The notes beneath the pieces were generated by a model that was given only the letters and a program-made list of their open reading frames with translations, had not been told where the DNA came from and ran no database searches. A DNA stretch of 64,000 bases, from NCBI RefSeq assembly GCF_017876515.1, contig NZ_JAGIOC010000001.1, forward strand, positions 992,001-1,056,000, given 5' to 3'. This stretch comes from Brachybacterium fresconis. Its GTDB lineage: Bacteria; Actinomycetota; Actinomycetes; Actinomycetales; Dermabacteraceae. Of this stretch, positions 63,324 to 64,000 are shown one piece after another. Positions within the stretch are counted from its first letter, which is position 1, and every line of letters begins with the position of its first letter. The position numbers and the translations under genes were made by a program.

Positions 63324-64000
63324 CGCAGGATCGACATCGGGTTGGAGTAGTTGCCAGCCTCGTCCATCTTGGCGAAGTGGAGGTGGCAGCCGGTGGAGCG
63401 ACCGGTCGAGCCGACGTAACCGATGGTCTCGCCCTGCTCGACGGTCGATCCTACCGAGGTGTTGAAGCCCTGCAGGTGGAAGTAGCCGGTGACGACCCCG
63501 TTGCCATGGTCGACCTCTACCCGGTTGCCGGAGGCACCCTGGTATGAGGCGCTGACGACCTTCCCGGACCTCACGGCCTTGACCGGGGCGCCGCAGGAGG
63601 CGCCGAAGTCCACGCCGTCATGGCCCTTGAAGTATCCCAGGACGGGGTGCATGCGGCCGCCGAATCCGGAGGTGATCGGGGCGTTGACCGGGTCGATGTA
63701 CCCGCCGCTGCTGGCGGGGGCGGATTCACCGGAGGCGGCGGTCTGCGCGGTTTCGACGGGCTCGGGCTCGGGCAGCTCGACCTCGATGTCGAGAGCCGCG
63801 TCCTTCTTCGTCTTGCCCTCGGCCGCGTCCTTCGTCTCGGAGGGAGCGGTGCGCTCCTGCGAGCGGCTGGCGTCCTCATCCGACTCGCGCGTGTCGGCGG
63901 CCGCCTGCGTGACGCTCGCGGAGGCCCCTGCTTCGGGCAGGGCGACGGGGGCGCTGGAGGGATCGGCGCCCGGTGCGGCCTGATCGCTCTGGGGCTGCTG
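63320..64000 (-). CDS. M23 family metallopeptidase (partial)
   Basis: A secreted-type peptidoglycan endopeptidase, 226 residues visible with the N-terminus outside the window. The first 115 visible residues are a disordered Glu/Ala/Ser/Pro linker; the LytM domain starts at [43 protein letters not shown], with zinc ligands in HDGVD (HxxxD) and CHLHF (HxH), so it appears catalytically competent. It cuts wall cross-links during growth or division. Coupled to tsaD by a GTGA overlap, an unusual pairing. The frame is open to the last base of the window. Confidence 0.9.

Overview
The window is one chromosomal stretch of a very GC-rich actinobacterium. The GatCAB amidotransferase, the actinobacterial GlgE and NucS proteins, the gene order hom-thrC-thrB-rho-rpmE-prfA-prmC-tsaC-wecA-atpIBEFHAGDC-DUF2550 (the M. 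tuberculosis Rv1294-Rv1312 order), GTG starts, GTGA/ATGA gene overlaps and several apparently leaderless genes all point that way. The large insertions in Rho and LigA resemble those of Micrococcales (Rho of Micrococcus luteus is a known case). A Brachybacterium/Dermabacteraceae-like organism is my best guess; this is an inference and no 16S gene is present. Almost the whole window is coding, with no prophage, insertion sequence or CRISPR.

Layout. 1-3201: gatC-gatA-gatB (minus, gatB cut by the window edge). 3341-7000: a BCCT osmolyte transporter, a divergent PduO-type adenosyltransferase, a two-domain GNAT and a small acidic protein. 7141-10647: a RecQ helicase with a phosphoribosyltransferase-like tail, convergent with a Tat-exported protein. 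10770-18237: ligA, a MetE-like protein, mnmA, an aminoglycoside-phosphotransferase-like kinase and a cysteine desulfurase; sulfur from the desulfurase probably feeds MnmA tRNA thiolation. 18305-23821: a MoxR-DUF58-VWA-VWA-TPR operon (aerotolerance/Bat type). 24054-30675: glgX-glgE-glgB alpha-glucan cluster. 30680-33777: a YbbN-like co-chaperone, a Tat/lipobox lipoprotein and its membrane partner. 33951-35914: nucS (mismatch repair endonuclease) and nagA. 35918-48690: DUF2550, the full ATP synthase operon, atpI, wecA, tsaC, prmC, prfA, rpmE. 48820-51812: a LacI-family regulator and a Gfo/Idh/MocA-aldo/keto reductase fusion with its own operator. 52013-59423: rho, thrB, thrC, hom, lysA. 59747-62035: a fused trehalose-6-phosphate synthase/phosphatase. 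62114-64000: tRNA-Arg(CCG), tsaD and an M23 peptidase cut by the window edge.

How it fits together. Most of the window is translation quality (gatCAB, mnmA, tsaC, tsaD, prmC, prfA, rpmE), energy supply (ATP synthase), aspartate-family amino acids (hom, thrB, thrC, lysA), DNA repair (ligA, nucS, recQ) and storage/osmolyte carbon (BCCT, glgX/E/B, otsAB).

The least explained material is: the LacI plus dual-oxidoreductase module that splits the conserved rho-rpmE pair; five 23-bp tandem repeats with a long imperfect palindrome upstream of ligA; a 48-bp direct duplication at the rpmE stop codon; long disordered or acidic insertions in Rho, TsaC, LigA and MnmA; and the unassigned lipoprotein/membrane pair. 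I found no convincing wholly new multi-gene defence or mobile system.
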